Positions 8,025 to 17,576 of a DNA stretch of 43,570 nt are shown piece by piece (the stretch's first letter is position 1; each line of letters begins with the position of its first letter). Source of the DNA: Bordetella parapertussis (GTDB lineage: Bacteria; Pseudomonadota; Gammaproteobacteria; Burkholderiales; Burkholderiaceae_A); the NCBI GenBank assembly GCA_945862985.1, contig CAMAZF010000019.1, forward strand, positions 1-43,570. The letters run 5' to 3'. Below the pieces are notes generated by a model. It was not told where the DNA came from, did no database searches, and saw only the letters and a list, made by a program, of their open reading frames with translations. The translations under genes were made by a program, and so were the position numbers.

Positions 8025-8779
8025 GAGGACCTCCCCGTCTGGGCCTCGCGCATCAAGCGCTTCATCTCGCGAACAGCCTCTCTCATGCCCACCAGCATGG
8101 CGCGAGAAACGATGGCGTGCCCAATGTGCAGCTCTTTCACACCGGAGAGCGCAGCCACCGGCTGGACATTGAAGTAGTTCAGTGCGTGCCCCGCGTTAAA
8201 ACGCATTCCCGCAGCCTGAATGGCCTCGCCCGCCCGAGCGATGGCCGCCAATTGGGCCTGTACCTCTGGTCGTGCGGGATCTCGCCCATGGGCATAAAAG
8301 ACCTCAGCGTATGGGCCCGTGTGTACCTCGCAGACCTCAATGCCCAATTCGTGCGCCATGCGAACCTGCGCCAAATCCGCGTCAATGAAAGCGCTTACCG
8401 TGATGCCGGCGGAGCGGAGTCGATCGATCATGGGGCGAAGCACAGCAGACTGGCCCACCAGATCGAGCCCGCCCTCGGTGGTGATTTCCTGCCGGCCCTC
8501 GGGCACGAGCATCGCCATCTCGGGCCTGACCTCCAAGGCAAAGGCCACCATCTCGGCTGTTGCTGCCATCTCAAGGTTCAGCTTGATCTGAGTATGGGTG
8601 CGAAGTCGACGAACGTCATCGTCTTGAATGTGGCGCCGGTCCTCACGCAGGTGCACGGTGATCCCGTCTGCACCGCCGAGATGAGCTTCAACCGCCGCCC
8701 AAATAGGGTCGGGGTCGTAGCTGCGTCTGGCCTGCCGGAGGGTTGCGACGTGATCAATGTTTACGCCAAGCTCAATCAT
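8021..8779 (-). CDS. pdxJ: Pyridoxine 5'-phosphate synthase
   Basis: A 252-residue TIM-barrel enzyme that condenses 1-deoxyxylulose 5-phosphate with the amino-acetone phosphate made by PdxA, giving pyridoxine 5'-phosphate, the last ring-forming step of vitamin B6 synthesis. The family N-terminus ELGVNIDHVATLRQAR, the histidine-bearing GITVHLREDRRHI loop and the C-terminal phosphate-binding region ELHIGHAIVSRA are present. AGAGGA precedes ATG 8779 at good spacing. It follows recO by 9 bp and overlaps acpS by 4 bp. Confidence 0.96.
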   Translation of the reverse strand: MIELGVNIDHVATLRQARRSYDPDPIWAAVEAHLGGADGITVHLREDRRHIQDDDVRRLRTHTQIKLNLEMAATAEMVAFALEVRPEMAMLVPEGRQEITTEGGLDLVGQSAVLRPMIDRLRSAGITVSAFIDADLAQVRMAHELGIEVCEVHTGPYAEVFYAHGRDPARPEVQAQLAAIARAGEAIQAAGMRFNAGHALNYFNVQPVAALSGVKELHIGHAIVSRAMLVGMREAVREMKRLMREAQTGRSS

Positions 8780-8788
8780 GAAATCCTC

Positions 8789-9541
8789 TTAGGGTTGTGA
8801 CCGCATCTGGGCCAAGGCACGCACCGCCTCCCGAGAGGCCAGATCTTCCCCTCCCAGTTGGTGACGAATCAATCCACGCAGCAATCGCTTGGCCTGCGAG
8901 GCCCACTCAGAGGTCATGAATCCCTCTGAAAAAGCCGCCAGATCCTGATCGTAGCGTGAGAGGGCCATCAAGGTCTGGCCACTCACCTCAAAGGCCTCCT
9001 GAGACCGGACCTGCTCGCCCAAAACCTGGACACCCTCATGGGGAGAGACCCAATAGAGCGCAGTGGGGTTGGCCTTTACCTGCGCAGGTGAAAAATCGGG
9101 CGCGACACCCATGTCCCGAAGGAGGCGGCACTCAAACTGGCGAAGCACCGCCTCGGTGAGGGCCAGACGTGAAGCACCATGATCGGCACTCAAGGCCTGC
9201 AAGGCCTGCTCATAGGCGTCATAAAGGCTGGGATGGGGGTCATGTCGGGGCAGCAAACGGATCACCAATTCGTTCAGGTAAAAACCCGCCAGCAGCGCTT
9301 CGCCTCGAAGCGAAGGAAGACCCGCTCGCCATTCGGCCGACATGAGCGTCCGGAGATCGCCCTTGGCTGAGTAACGCAACAACAAGGGCTGAAACGGCTG
9401 CAGAAGGCCACGCAGCGCAGACCGAGGTCGCCGAGCACCGCGTGCCACGACGCCCAGCCTGCCCTCCTCTCGGCAGAAGATTTCGAGCACCAGGCTGGTC
9501 TCTCGCCAGGGCAGACCGTGCAAGACATAGCCCGGGACCAT
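8789..9541 (-). CDS. recO: DNA repair protein RecO
   Basis: A 250-residue recombination mediator that works with RecR to load RecA on SSB-coated single-stranded gaps. The N-terminal OB-fold is recognisable by GYVLHGLPWRETSLVLEIF and GRLGVVARGARR (residues 4-37). The rest is a helical domain with the family's LNELVIRLLPRHDPHP stretch. The cysteine-rich zinc site of some RecO proteins is not obvious here, which is common in proteobacteria. It starts 5 bp after the era stop codon with AGGCGAG as ribosome site. Confidence 0.93.
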   Translation of the reverse strand: MVPGYVLHGLPWRETSLVLEIFCREEGRLGVVARGARRPRSALRGLLQPFQPLLLRYSAKGDLRTLMSAEWRAGLPSLRGEALLAGFYLNELVIRLLPRHDPHPSLYDAYEQALQALSADHGASRLALTEAVLRQFECRLLRDMGVAPDFSPAQVKANPTALYWVSPHEGVQVLGEQVRSQEAFEVSGQTLMALSRYDQDLAAFSEGFMTSEWASQAKRLLRGLIRHQLGGEDLASREAVRALAQMRSQP

Positions 9542-9546
9542 CTCGC

Positions 9547-10443
9547 CTATTCCACCCCGAAGCTACGAACGGCCGCCTCATCGTCAGCCCAACTGTCCTT
9601 GACCTTCACCCAAAGCGAGAGGGTGACCCGCTGCTCGAGAAGCTGCGCGATCGACTGACGGGCCTCGGTACCAATGCGTTTGATGCGCTCACCGCCGGCG
9701 CCAATCACCATAGGCTTGTGTTGGGGACGACCCACAATGATGGTGGCGTCAATCTCCACGCGCCCACCCTCATGCTCCTGAAATCGATCAATGACGACCG
9801 TCGACTCGTAAGGCAACTCGTCACCCAGAAGCCTGAATAATTTCTCGCGAATGCGCTCAGCCGCCATAAATCGAAGGCTCCGATCGGTGAGCGTCTCTTC
9901 ATCATAGACCGCAGGCCCCTCTGGAACTGCCCGCCCCAAAGCCTTGAGCAGGTCATCGAGCTGGTGACGCTTGAGCGCAGAGACAGGGACGATTTCCACG
10001 AACTGAGGCATGGTGCCCAGGCGTGCCGCCTGTTCATAGACCCGGGCCTTCATTCGATCATCCTTGATGAGGTCGGACTTATTGAGGGCCACGACCATCG
10101 GACATCCTTTGGGTAATCGCTGGAGCACCGCCTCATCCTCCTCGGTCCAGCGACCTGCCTCCATGACCCATAAAAGGGCGTCCACCTCCTCGAAGGTGCC
10201 GAGCGCAGCGCGATTCAACTGGCGGTTGAGCGCGGCTGTATGGGTGTGCTGAATACCCGGCGTGTCCACGAACACAATCTGCCGCTCAGGATCCGTGTGC
10301 ACGCCCATGATTCGGTGACGGGTGGTTTGCGCCTTTCGGGAGGTGATGCTGATCTCGGCCCCGATGAGCGCATTCAGAAGGCTGGATTTGCCCACGTTGG
10401 GGCGCCCCACAATCGCCACGGTACCGCAACGGTATGCGGTCAT
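9547..10443 (-). CDS. era: GTPase Era
   Basis: A 298-residue GTPase that binds the 3' end of 16S rRNA and checks 30S subunit maturation. G1 GRPNVGKS, the switch region with TRHRIMG, G3 DTPG and G4 NKSD are intact. The C-terminal third is a KH RNA-binding domain with the [11 protein letters not shown] loop. It overlaps rnc by 4 bp. Pairing with RNase III is a classical arrangement, since both act on rRNA processing. Confidence 0.97.
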   Translation of the reverse strand: MTAYRCGTVAIVGRPNVGKSSLLNALIGAEISITSRKAQTTRHRIMGVHTDPERQIVFVDTPGIQHTHTAALNRQLNRAALGTFEEVDALLWVMEAGRWTEEDEAVLQRLPKGCPMVVALNKSDLIKDDRMKARVYEQAARLGTMPQFVEIVPVSALKRHQLDDLLKALGRAVPEGPAVYDEETLTDRSLRFMAAERIREKLFRLLGDELPYESTVVIDRFQEHEGGRVEIDATIIVGRPQHKPMVIGAGGERIKRIGTEARQSIAQLLEQRVTLSLWVKVKDSWADDEAAVRSFGVE

Positions 10444-11231
10444 GACTGAGGCGGCTCTTTGGATTTGGAATCGGGCTTGAACTCCAGCTTGGCCTGGGGA
10501 GGCTCTTCCACCACACGCTTGCGACGAGTGCGCTTAGGCACGGCCGTGAGCGCGGCCTGTGCAGCAGAGAAGGCCGCCGTGGCCGCCATCTGCTCAGCAG
10601 CACGGCGGCTTGCACCCTGCCCCAGCACGGAAATGGAGAGCTTCGCAATGGCGCATTCCACCTCAAACACCTGACTGTGCGCAGCGCCGTGTGTGGCCAC
10701 GACTGAATACACCGGGAGCGGAAGGGCATGACCCTGTAGGAATTCCTGTAAGAGGGTCTTGGCGTCCTTTCCCAGGGTTCTCGCATCCACCTGACGAAGA
10801 ATGGGACGATACAAGCCATTCACCACGTCGGCCGCAGCATCAAACCCCCCATCCAGGAGAATGGCTCCAAACAGGGCTTCAAGCGCATCGGCCAGAATGG
10901 AAGGTCGGCGTAGCCCTCCACTCTTGAGCTCACCATCACCCAGGTGTAGATGCTGGTGCAAAGAGAGAGACTGAGCAATGTCGTGCAGGGCCTGCTGACG
11001 AACAAGGCTTGATCGGACCCGGCTGAGGTCTCCCTCAGTAAAACCCTCGAGCTCGTCATAGAGCAGACGAGCCACGACCAGGTTGAGGACGCTATCACCC
11101 AAGAACTCCAGGCGTTCGTTGTGGTTCGCCCCATAGCTGCGGTGCGTCAGTGCCAGCTCAAGCAGATCCGGCCGTCGAAATCGATAGCCGATCCTCTGCT
11201 CCAGCACAGCCGCAGGCGCGGGGGTTCTCAC
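10440..11231 (-). CDS. rnc: Ribonuclease III
   Basis: A 263-residue double-strand-specific endoribonuclease that processes rRNA precursors and some mRNAs. The catalytic signature [12 protein letters not shown] (residues 38-49) carries the acidic metal ligands, a second acidic patch appears in [10 protein letters not shown], and a double-stranded RNA-binding domain follows. The C-terminal 30 or so residues are basic and low-complexity (RTRRKRVV), a little longer than in E. coli. The start is GTG, overlapping the lepB stop codon as GTGA, so translation is probably coupled. Confidence 0.96.
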   Translation of the reverse strand: MRTPAPAAVLEQRIGYRFRRPDLLELALTHRSYGANHNERLEFLGDSVLNLVVARLLYDELEGFTEGDLSRVRSSLVRQQALHDIAQSLSLHQHLHLGDGELKSGGLRRPSILADALEALFGAILLDGGFDAAADVVNGLYRPILRQVDARTLGKDAKTLLQEFLQGHALPLPVYSVVATHGAAHSQVFEVECAIAKLSISVLGQGASRRAAEQMAATAAFSAAQAALTAVPKRTRRKRVVEEPPQAKLEFKPDSKSKEPPQS

Positions 11232-12031
11232 TCAATCCACCCCAGACGACTGAAGTTTCCGTCGAACACCTCAGAGGCGTTAAACCACACCAGAATGGCA
11301 CGGCCAGCCAGGTTGCGTTCCGGGATGAAGCCCCAGACTCGGCTGTCAGCAGAGTTATCACGGTTATCGCCCACGCCGAAGTAATGACCATCTGGCACTC
11401 GGCAGACCATGCCGGTGAGTGTTCGTTGACACTGGTCTCGAAAGGGAAATGCCTCCGCCAAGAGGAAGCCGTTCCCCATGTCGGGGTCTACAAGGGTGTG
11501 ATAGCGCTTTTCTCCAAGTTGCTCTTCGAAGCGATCAATGGGGCGCACCATCGTGGAGTCCATGAAGGCACCTGCTGGCGTTCGGGGGACCTCCACTCCA
11601 TTAATGCTGAGCACCTTGTTCTCATAGCGGACCTCATCGCCGGGCAGGCCAACAATCCGCTTAATGTAGTCCTGGGAGGGATCTTTCGGATAGCGAAAGA
11701 CCACCACATCACCCCGCTCAGGGCCGCCCAGGTCCAGGATTTTTGTGTGCACGATGGGGAGCCGAATGCCATAGCTGTACTTCTGAACCAGAATCATGTC
11801 GCCAATGCGCAGCGTGGGGATCATGGAGCCCGAGGGAATGTTAAAGGGCTCAAAGGCGAACGACCTCAGGAGAAAAATGACCAGCAGCAGTGGAAAGAAT
11901 CCGGCCGTGTACTCGAGCCAGCCAGGCCGAGGAGCACCCTCAGGACGCTGCTTGCGCCAGATCGACCGATCGAGTGCCCATAGAAGGCCAGTCACGACAC
12001 AAACGGTAAACAGAATGACGGAGTAGTTCAT
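11228..12031 (-). CDS. lepB: Signal peptidase I
   Basis: A 267-residue inner-membrane protease that cuts signal peptides from secreted proteins. Two hydrophobic segments (about residues 3-20 and 42-58) anchor it. The catalytic serine is Ser69 in PSGSMIPTL and the general-base lysine is Lys124 in [12 protein letters not shown]. The C-terminal signature [13 protein letters not shown] is also present. It lies 3 bp after lepA and overlaps rnc by 4 bp. Confidence 0.97.
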   Translation of the reverse strand: MNYSVILFTVCVVTGLLWALDRSIWRKQRPEGAPRPGWLEYTAGFFPLLLVIFLLRSFAFEPFNIPSGSMIPTLRIGDMILVQKYSYGIRLPIVHTKILDLGGPERGDVVVFRYPKDPSQDYIKRIVGLPGDEVRYENKVLSINGVEVPRTPAGAFMDSTMVRPIDRFEEQLGEKRYHTLVDPDMGNGFLLAEAFPFRDQCQRTLTGMVCRVPDGHYFGVGDNRDNSADSRVWGFIPERNLAGRAILVWFNASEVFDGNFSRLGWIE

Positions 12032-12034
12032 GAA

Positions 12035-13834
12035 CTAGTCTTCTACTTTCAGAATGGCCAAGAAGGCCTCTTGCGGAATCTCCACGGTACCCACTTGCTT
12101 CATACGCTTCTTGCCCGCCTTCTGCTTCTCAAGCAGCTTGCGCTTGCGGGAGATGTCACCGCCATAGCACTTGGCCAGCACGTTCTTACGCAGCGCCTTC
12201 ACGTTCTCACGGGCCAGAATATTGACGCCAATGGCGGCCTGAATGGCCACGTCAAACATCTGACGAGGAATCAGTTCACGAAGCTTGGCCACCAGCTCGC
12301 GACCTCGCGACTGCGCATTGGCTCGGTGAACAATCACTGACAGGGTGTCCACTCGCTCGCCATTGATGAGGATGTCCATCTTGACGACGTCGGATGCACG
12401 GTGCTCTTTAAAGGCGTAGTCCATCGAGGCGTATCCCCGAGATACGGACTTCAGCTTGTCGAAGAAGTCGAGCACGATCTCATTCATGGGAATCTCATAC
12501 GTGAGGTTCACCTGTCGCCCGTGATAGCTCATATTCGTCTGCATGCCACGCTTGTTGTTGGCAAGGGTCATGACGACCCCCACATAGTCAGAGGGCATAA
12601 AGAGGTTGACGGTGACAATGGGCTCTCGAATCTCTTCGATCTTCGTGGGATCGGGCATCTTGGAGGGATTGTCGACGTCGATGATGCTGCCGTCTTTCAT
12701 GAGCACCTGATACACCACCGTGGGGGCCGTGGTGATGAGATCGATGTCGTACTCACGCTCCAGACGTTCCTGCACAATGTCCATGTGCAGGAGCCCCAGA
12801 AAGCCGCACCGGAATCCAAACCCGAGTGCCTGTGAAACCTCGGGCTCGAACTGCAGGGCAGCGTCATTGAGTTGAAGCTTCTCCAGCGCGTCACGCATGA
12901 GATCGTACTCAGAGCTCTCCACCGGATAGAGGCCCGCGAACACCTGAGGCTGAATCTCTTTGAATCCAGGCAGCGGCCCAGGTGCAGGCTTACCCGCGAG
13001 GGTGACGGTATCTCCCACCTTTGCGGCTTTGAGCTCCTTGATGCCGGTGATGATGAATCCCACCTCGCCCGCGGAGAGGGTGTCCTTCTGAAGAGACTTC
13101 GGCGTGAAAACACCAAGCTGCTCCACAGGGTGCACGGTTCCAGTGGCCATCAAGAGCACACGATCGCGCTGAGAAAGGCGGCCGTTGACCACTCGAACCA
13201 GCATGACCACGCCCACGTAATTGTCGAACCAGGAGTCAATGATGAGTGCCTGCAGGGGTGCGTCTGGGTCACCTTTTGGAGCGGGCACTTTCGCGATGAT
13301 CATCTCAAGGATGTCTCGCACCCCTTCGCCCGTTTTCGCACTGGCTCGGATGGCATCTTGGGCATCGATGCCAATGACATCCTCAATCTCTTGAATGGCC
13401 TGTTCGGGATTGGCGGCAGGCAGGTCGATCTTGTTCAGAACCGGACACACTTCCACGCCAAGGTCGAGCGCCGTGTAGCAGTTTGCAACCGTCTGGGCCT
13501 CCACGCCTTGGGAAGCATCCACCACCAATAAGGCCCCCTCACATGCCGACAGCGAGCGGCTCACCTCGTAAGAGAAGTCGACGTGACCCGGCGTGTCGAT
13601 GAGATTGAACAGATACTTCTGGCCATCGAGCGCGGTGTATTGCAACGCTGCAGTCTGAGCCTTAATGGTGATGCCGCGCTCACGCTCCAAATCCATGGAG
13701 TCGAGCACCTGCGCCTCCATCTCCCGATCGGAGAGACCTCCGCAGAGCTGGATGATTCGATCGGCCAGCGTGCTCTTCCCGTGGTCGATGTGGGCAATGA
13801 TGGAAAAGTTGCGAATATGCTGCAAGTGCGACAT
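12035..13834 (-). CDS. lepA: Elongation factor 4 (LepA) GTPase
   Basis: A 599-residue translational GTPase that binds the ribosome, affecting back-translocation and initiation. The N-terminus [20 protein letters not shown] holds the P-loop, with DTPGHVDF and NKIDL further on. The EF-G-like domains and the LepA-specific C-terminal domain, ending [20 protein letters not shown], are all present. The start codon fits the family N-terminus. However, the 12 bases before it are the T-run of a terminator-like hairpin (13837-13867), so no purine-rich ribosome site is visible. This is unusual for a gene heading a long co-directional run. Confidence 0.96.
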   Translation of the reverse strand: MSHLQHIRNFSIIAHIDHGKSTLADRIIQLCGGLSDREMEAQVLDSMDLERERGITIKAQTAALQYTALDGQKYLFNLIDTPGHVDFSYEVSRSLSACEGALLVVDASQGVEAQTVANCYTALDLGVEVCPVLNKIDLPAANPEQAIQEIEDVIGIDAQDAIRASAKTGEGVRDILEMIIAKVPAPKGDPDAPLQALIIDSWFDNYVGVVMLVRVVNGRLSQRDRVLLMATGTVHPVEQLGVFTPKSLQKDTLSAGEVGFIITGIKELKAAKVGDTVTLAGKPAPGPLPGFKEIQPQVFAGLYPVESSEYDLMRDALEKLQLNDAALQFEPEVSQALGFGFRCGFLGLLHMDIVQERLEREYDIDLITTAPTVVYQVLMKDGSIIDVDNPSKMPDPTKIEEIREPIVTVNLFMPSDYVGVVMTLANNKRGMQTNMSYHGRQVNLTYEIPMNEIVLDFFDKLKSVSRGYASMDYAFKEHRASDVVKMDILINGERVDTLSVIVHRANAQSRGRELVAKLRELIPRQMFDVAIQAAIGVNILARENVKALRKNVLAKCYGGDISRKRKLLEKQKAGKKRMKQVGTVEIPQEAFLAILKVED

Positions 13835-13836
13835 CC

Positions 13837-13867
13837 AAAAAAATACGGCCTGGAACTCGCCAGGCCG
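13837..13867 (-). terminator. Rho-independent terminator between mucD and lepA
   Basis: On the minus strand CGGCCTGG pairs perfectly with CCAGGCCG over a CGAGTT loop and is followed by TATTTTTTT, a textbook intrinsic terminator. It lies 27 bp after the mucD stop codon. Its T-run ends 2 bp before the lepA ATG, so it also occupies the lepA ribosome-binding region. It probably ends most of the rpoE-mucABD transcript. Read-through or opening of the hairpin could affect lepA. Confidence 0.8.
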
Positions 13868-13894
13868 CTGGGTTCACTCCCGACGGTCTCCCGA

Positions 13895-15370
13895 CTAAGG
13901 CTTGAGCGGGACGAACTGCACCCCCTCACCTCGTCGAACCAACAACACGACCGTGCGCTTGCGGTCTAACTTTTCAGCCGCAGAAACAAATTGTGCGACA
14001 GACCGAACCTGAACATTGTTCAAAGACAGGATTATGTCACCCTGGCGGAGCCCAACCCGTTCAGCAGGCCCTTTCACCGCGACGATCTGGACGCCGGCGG
14101 AGGCCTTTGACTCACCGGAGGCCTCACCGAGGTCAGCCAGCGAGAGGCCGAGCCAATCGACAGAGGCTGGTTTTTCAGATTTTGGCGTGGGTTTGGACGA
14201 AGTTACCGCTTTTTCGGGCTCAATCTGACCCACCTTCACCTTGAGGGTCTTGACCTCCCCGCGCCGCCAGACCTCTAGGGTAGCCTGTGAGCCAGGCGCA
14301 GTGTTGCCAACCAAGCGGGGAAGATCAGAGACCTTCTCAATGGTCTTGCCATTGAACTTCAACACGATGTCGCCCGCTTCCACGCCAGCCTGATCGGCAG
14401 GTCCCTTGGGCTCAACATTGCGCACCAACGCGCCGCTCGCCGTCTTCATGCCAAGCGCCTCAGCCACCTCGCGAGTCACTTCGTCGATGGCCACCCCAAT
14501 GCGCCCCCGAACCACGCGTCCCGACTTGCGGAGTTGATCTGACACGCGCTGAGCCTCGTCGATGGGAATGGCAAAAGAAATGCCCATGAAGCCGCCGGTG
14601 CGGCTATAGATTTGGCTGTTGATGCCTACGACCTCTCCCGCCATGTTGAGTAGTGGGCCACCGGAGTTGCCCGGATTCACGGCGACATCTGTCTGAATGA
14701 AAGGCAGGTAATCGCCGGTGTCTCTGCTCTTGGCGCTCACAATGCCAGCCGTGACGGTGTTGTCGAGGCCAAAGGGCGAGCCAATGGCCAACACCCACTC
14801 TCCCACCCGGAGCTGGTCGGGGTTACCGATCTTGAGCGTGGGCAGACCCTGGGCCTCAATCTTCAGCAAGGCGACGTCAGTCCGGGCATCGGAGCCCACG
14901 ATCTTGGCCTTGAACTCTCGCTTGTCGGTGAGCGTGACGATCACCTCGTCAGCACCGTCTACCACATGATGGTTGGAGAGCAGGTAGCCGTCAGCACTGA
15001 TGATGAACCCACTCCCAACGCCACGTTGACGAGGCTCCGGCCGCTGATCGCCCTCAGACTCCGGACCGGGACCAGGGCGACCCCCACCAAAGCCCGGGTG
15101 GCCGGGCGGCATGAAGCGACGGAAGAACTCATAGAACGGGTCGTTCTCATCGAGCGGTGGCATGCCACGTGGCGTTCGGGCTGCGCGCTCGGTGGTGCGA
15201 ATATTGACCACGGCTGGCCCTGCCTTCTCTACCAAAACAGTGAAATCTGGCAGCCCTCGGACCACAGGAGACGATGGCGCCTGAGCCTGCGCAAGAAGGG
15301 GGCTCGAGCAAGCAAGTGCTGCACTCACCAGTGCAATCGACAGCGAGCGACTCAAACGAATCTGAACCAT
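13895..15370 (-). CDS. mucD: Periplasmic serine protease of the HtrA/DegP family (MucD)
   Basis: A 491-residue periplasmic protease/chaperone that degrades misfolded envelope proteins. A signal peptide ending around LLAQAQA is followed by the trypsin-like domain with the triad His135 (SNHHVVDG), Asp165 (DARTDVAL) and Ser236 (NPGNSGGPL). Two PDZ domains follow (about 285-375 and 400-490). A Gly/Pro-rich loop at about 88-115 stands where DegP has its LA loop. AGAGGA precedes the start. Position after mucB in an rpoE operon supports a role in limiting envelope stress. Confidence 0.94.
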   Translation of the reverse strand: MVQIRLSRSLSIALVSAALACSSPLLAQAQAPSSPVVRGLPDFTVLVEKAGPAVVNIRTTERAARTPRGMPPLDENDPFYEFFRRFMPPGHPGFGGGRPGPGPESEGDQRPEPRQRGVGSGFIISADGYLLSNHHVVDGADEVIVTLTDKREFKAKIVGSDARTDVALLKIEAQGLPTLKIGNPDQLRVGEWVLAIGSPFGLDNTVTAGIVSAKSRDTGDYLPFIQTDVAVNPGNSGGPLLNMAGEVVGINSQIYSRTGGFMGISFAIPIDEAQRVSDQLRKSGRVVRGRIGVAIDEVTREVAEALGMKTASGALVRNVEPKGPADQAGVEAGDIVLKFNGKTIEKVSDLPRLVGNTAPGSQATLEVWRRGEVKTLKVKVGQIEPEKAVTSSKPTPKSEKPASVDWLGLSLADLGEASGESKASAGVQIVAVKGPAERVGLRQGDIILSLNNVQVRSVAQFVSAAEKLDRKRTVVLLVRRGEGVQFVPLKP

Positions 15371-15393
15371 ATCAATCCTCTTTCAAAATGAAG

Positions 15394-16377
15394 CTATGGA
15401 GCCTGCTGCAGCCAGGCGGCTGGAAAGTTTTCGGCCAAGGCTGTGGCCGCTTGAAGGGGAACCTCCCCGAGTGCTGTGACGATGTAGTCTCCCCGCTGGC
15501 GACTCACCATACTGAGGCTCCCGTGCTGACTGTAGCCGCCGTCAGCCATGGTTGGGGGTCTTCGCTCAGCAAAGAGTGAGACGGTGGCTAAGCCATCACT
15601 GAGCACCCATTGGCGCAGGCTACCGTCTGAATTTGAGAGTGCCGCCGTGAGCTCGAATCCTCCAGAGAGGTCCTGCGGGGGCGCGGGTGAATTCACCCGA
15701 CGCATAGGGCTCACAGACTGAGTCCAGCCCGGCTGCCCCTCGAAGCGGGAGCGGACCATTCGATCGGTCACTGGCCCCAGGCGGATTTCAGAAAAAACGT
15801 ACTCCTCTCGAATGCTGCCATCGGTGTCGAGCAACTGCTGCTTCAACAGGAGTTTCCTGCTGCGCTCGACCCAACAACGGACCCGCCAGCGCAGCCCATC
15901 TTGCGGGACCAGTTCGATGAGGTCTGTGTCAAGGCCAGCCACACGATAGCCACCGCGAACCTTCATGCGGTAGTGACGCAAGACCTCACGCCCATCGCCC
16001 AGGAAGAGCATGGGAAAATCCGGTCGCAAGGGACGATAAGGGGTGATGCGAACCTCGCGCCGGTCAGGCAAATAGGCGCGAACGCCTTCGGAGGAGCGAA
16101 TGATCTCGCGAGCGGGACCGTCGAGAGACTCAAGTCGAACCATGGGACCGTCTGAGGCAGCAGCGTGATAGAGCCGAGCCGTGTAGACCCCTTGAGTCTG
16201 CTGATGGGAGAAGACCCCAACAAAACTGATGCTGCTGGCAGCCTGATTCACTGCGCGCAGGAGGCTGAGCTCATCTGGCGAGGGACGCTCCTGGGCAAGT
16301 CCAAGTGAGGGCTGTGCCAGGCCAAGCGTCAAGCACAGCGCAAGCCCGAGACGCAGGGACCTCTCGAAATACATCAC
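15394..16377 (-). CDS. mucB: Sigma-E regulatory protein MucB/RseB
   Basis: A 327-residue periplasmic protein with an N-terminal signal peptide (hydrophobic run about 10-27). The MucB/RseB N-terminal domain is recognisable in SSISFVGVFSHQQ and the following strands, including ITPYRPLRPDFPMLFLG; the smaller C-terminal domain ends with a proline-rich hinge. Family members bind the periplasmic part of MucA/RseA and shield it from proteolysis until lipid or lipopolysaccharide signals displace them. The frame begins GTG-ATG: GTG 16377 overlaps the mucA stop as GTGA, while ATG 16374 overlaps it by one base. Either could be used. Confidence 0.9.
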   Translation of the reverse strand: MMYFERSLRLGLALCLTLGLAQPSLGLAQERPSPDELSLLRAVNQAASSISFVGVFSHQQTQGVYTARLYHAAASDGPMVRLESLDGPAREIIRSSEGVRAYLPDRREVRITPYRPLRPDFPMLFLGDGREVLRHYRMKVRGGYRVAGLDTDLIELVPQDGLRWRVRCWVERSRKLLLKQQLLDTDGSIREEYVFSEIRLGPVTDRMVRSRFEGQPGWTQSVSPMRRVNSPAPPQDLSGGFELTAALSNSDGSLRQWVLSDGLATVSLFAERRPPTMADGGYSQHGSLSMVSRQRGDYIVTALGEVPLQAATALAENFPAAWLQQAP

Positions 16378-16943
16378 GGCTGCTCCGACTCCAAGCGCAT
16401 CTTCACCACCGTGGGTCCGTGGGCATCAATGAACCGACGAGCCTGAGGGTCCGCCCAAGGGGACTGCACTCGGACCGTCTGGACCGCACCCGGCTGAGCA
16501 GCCTGGTTGGACACCGCCTGAGAGGGCGCAAAGCCATGGGCCACCACGGGACCCTCGAGCGACTCCAAGCCAGGCAGCGCAACGAAGTAGGCGGCCGACA
16601 CAAACCCAACCGCTCCAACCCCTGCAGCGATTGCTGAGAAGAGACGACGGCGCTGTCGAACCTCTCGTCGTTGCGCAGGCAGAAAATGAATGGGCTCCTG
16701 GGCAATGGCCTGCATGACACGGGACTGAAAACCCTCGGAGACACCCTGGGCACCGCCGGGGTGCAGCGCGTCGGAAATGAGTGCGTAACGGGTGAAGCGA
16801 TCCATCACCAGCGGATCCCGCGTGAGCCTTTGGATCGCTTCCGCTGGCGCGTCGCACTCGTCATCGAACATCGCGCTGGCCCATTCGGCATCTGTGATGT
16901 CTGTTGACTGTTGAACGGGTGCAGCGTGTTGGGTTGGATGCAT
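16374..16943 (-). CDS. mucA: Anti-sigma-E factor (MucA/RseA type)
   Basis: A 189-residue inner-membrane protein. The N-terminal cytoplasmic domain (about 17-85) has the RseA-type pattern WASAMFDDECD and RLTRDPLVMDRFTRYALISDAL and should hold the sigma factor. One transmembrane helix spans about 101-123. The remaining 65 residues are periplasmic and would contact MucB. GAGGAG stands 7 bases before ATG 16943. The spacing is 18 bp after rpoE, and there is a 4-bp overlap with mucB, so the stoichiometry is probably coupled. Confidence 0.92.
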   Translation of the reverse strand: MHPTQHAAPVQQSTDITDAEWASAMFDDECDAPAEAIQRLTRDPLVMDRFTRYALISDALHPGGAQGVSEGFQSRVMQAIAQEPIHFLPAQRREVRQRRRLFSAIAAGVGAVGFVSAAYFVALPGLESLEGPVVAHGFAPSQAVSNQAAQPGAVQTVRVQSPWADPQARRFIDAHGPTVVKMRLESEQP

Positions 16944-16961
16944 GCGAAGCTCCTCAAAAAC

Positions 16962-17567
16962 CTACCAACGTTTGTGACCGGGGTCATCGATGAGCGGGCG
17001 AATCTGCTCGGCGATGGCCTCTCGGGCACGGAAAATGCGGGAACGGACAGTGCCAATTGGACAATTCATGGCTTCTGCAATGTCTTCGTAACTCAAACCC
17101 TCAATCTCTCGGAGCGTCACAGCCGTCCGAAGTTCCGTGGGCAGGGCCTCAATGGCACGGTTCACGGTTTCTGCGATCTGCCGGGTCATGAGGACCGCGT
17201 CGGGCGTCTGGATGTCTGCTATGGCCTCATCCGCTCCAAATGGTTCCCCATCGTCGTCATCATTCGACATGCTGGACAGCGGAATGGGACGACGCCCTTG
17301 GGCCACCAGATGATTCTTGGCCGTATTGACTGCAATACGGTAAATCCAGGTGTAGAAAGCGCTGTCTCCCCTGAACTGAGGGAGGGCCCGGTAGGCCTTC
17401 AGGAACGCCTCCTGAGCCACATCCTCCACCTCTGCTGGGTCTCTGATGAGACGGGAGATGAGTCGGATGACTTTGCGCTGATACTTAGAGACCAATAAGG
17501 CAAAAGCCTGCTGGTCCCCTGCCTTGACCCGATCAACGAGAACCTGGTCGGTCTCTCGCGGGTTCAT
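16962..17567 (-). CDS. rpoE: RNA polymerase sigma-E factor (ECF)
   Basis: A 201-residue extracytoplasmic-function sigma factor controlling the envelope-stress response. Region 2, which reads the -10 element, includes VEDVAQEAFLKAYRALPQF and FYTWIYRIAVNTAKNHL. Region 4, which reads the -35 element, includes LREIEGLSYEDIAEAMNCPIG and VRSRIFRAREAI. The start ATG 17567 lies 9 bp after the fabF stop codon. I searched the short upstream space for a sigma-E self-promoter (GGAAC with TCTGA at about 16 bp) and did not find a convincing one, so any such promoter would be inside fabF. Confidence 0.96.
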   Translation of the reverse strand: MNPRETDQVLVDRVKAGDQQAFALLVSKYQRKVIRLISRLIRDPAEVEDVAQEAFLKAYRALPQFRGDSAFYTWIYRIAVNTAKNHLVAQGRRPIPLSSMSNDDDDGEPFGADEAIADIQTPDAVLMTRQIAETVNRAIEALPTELRTAVTLREIEGLSYEDIAEAMNCPIGTVRSRIFRAREAIAEQIRPLIDDPGHKRW

Positions 17568-17576
17568 GGGGAGGTC

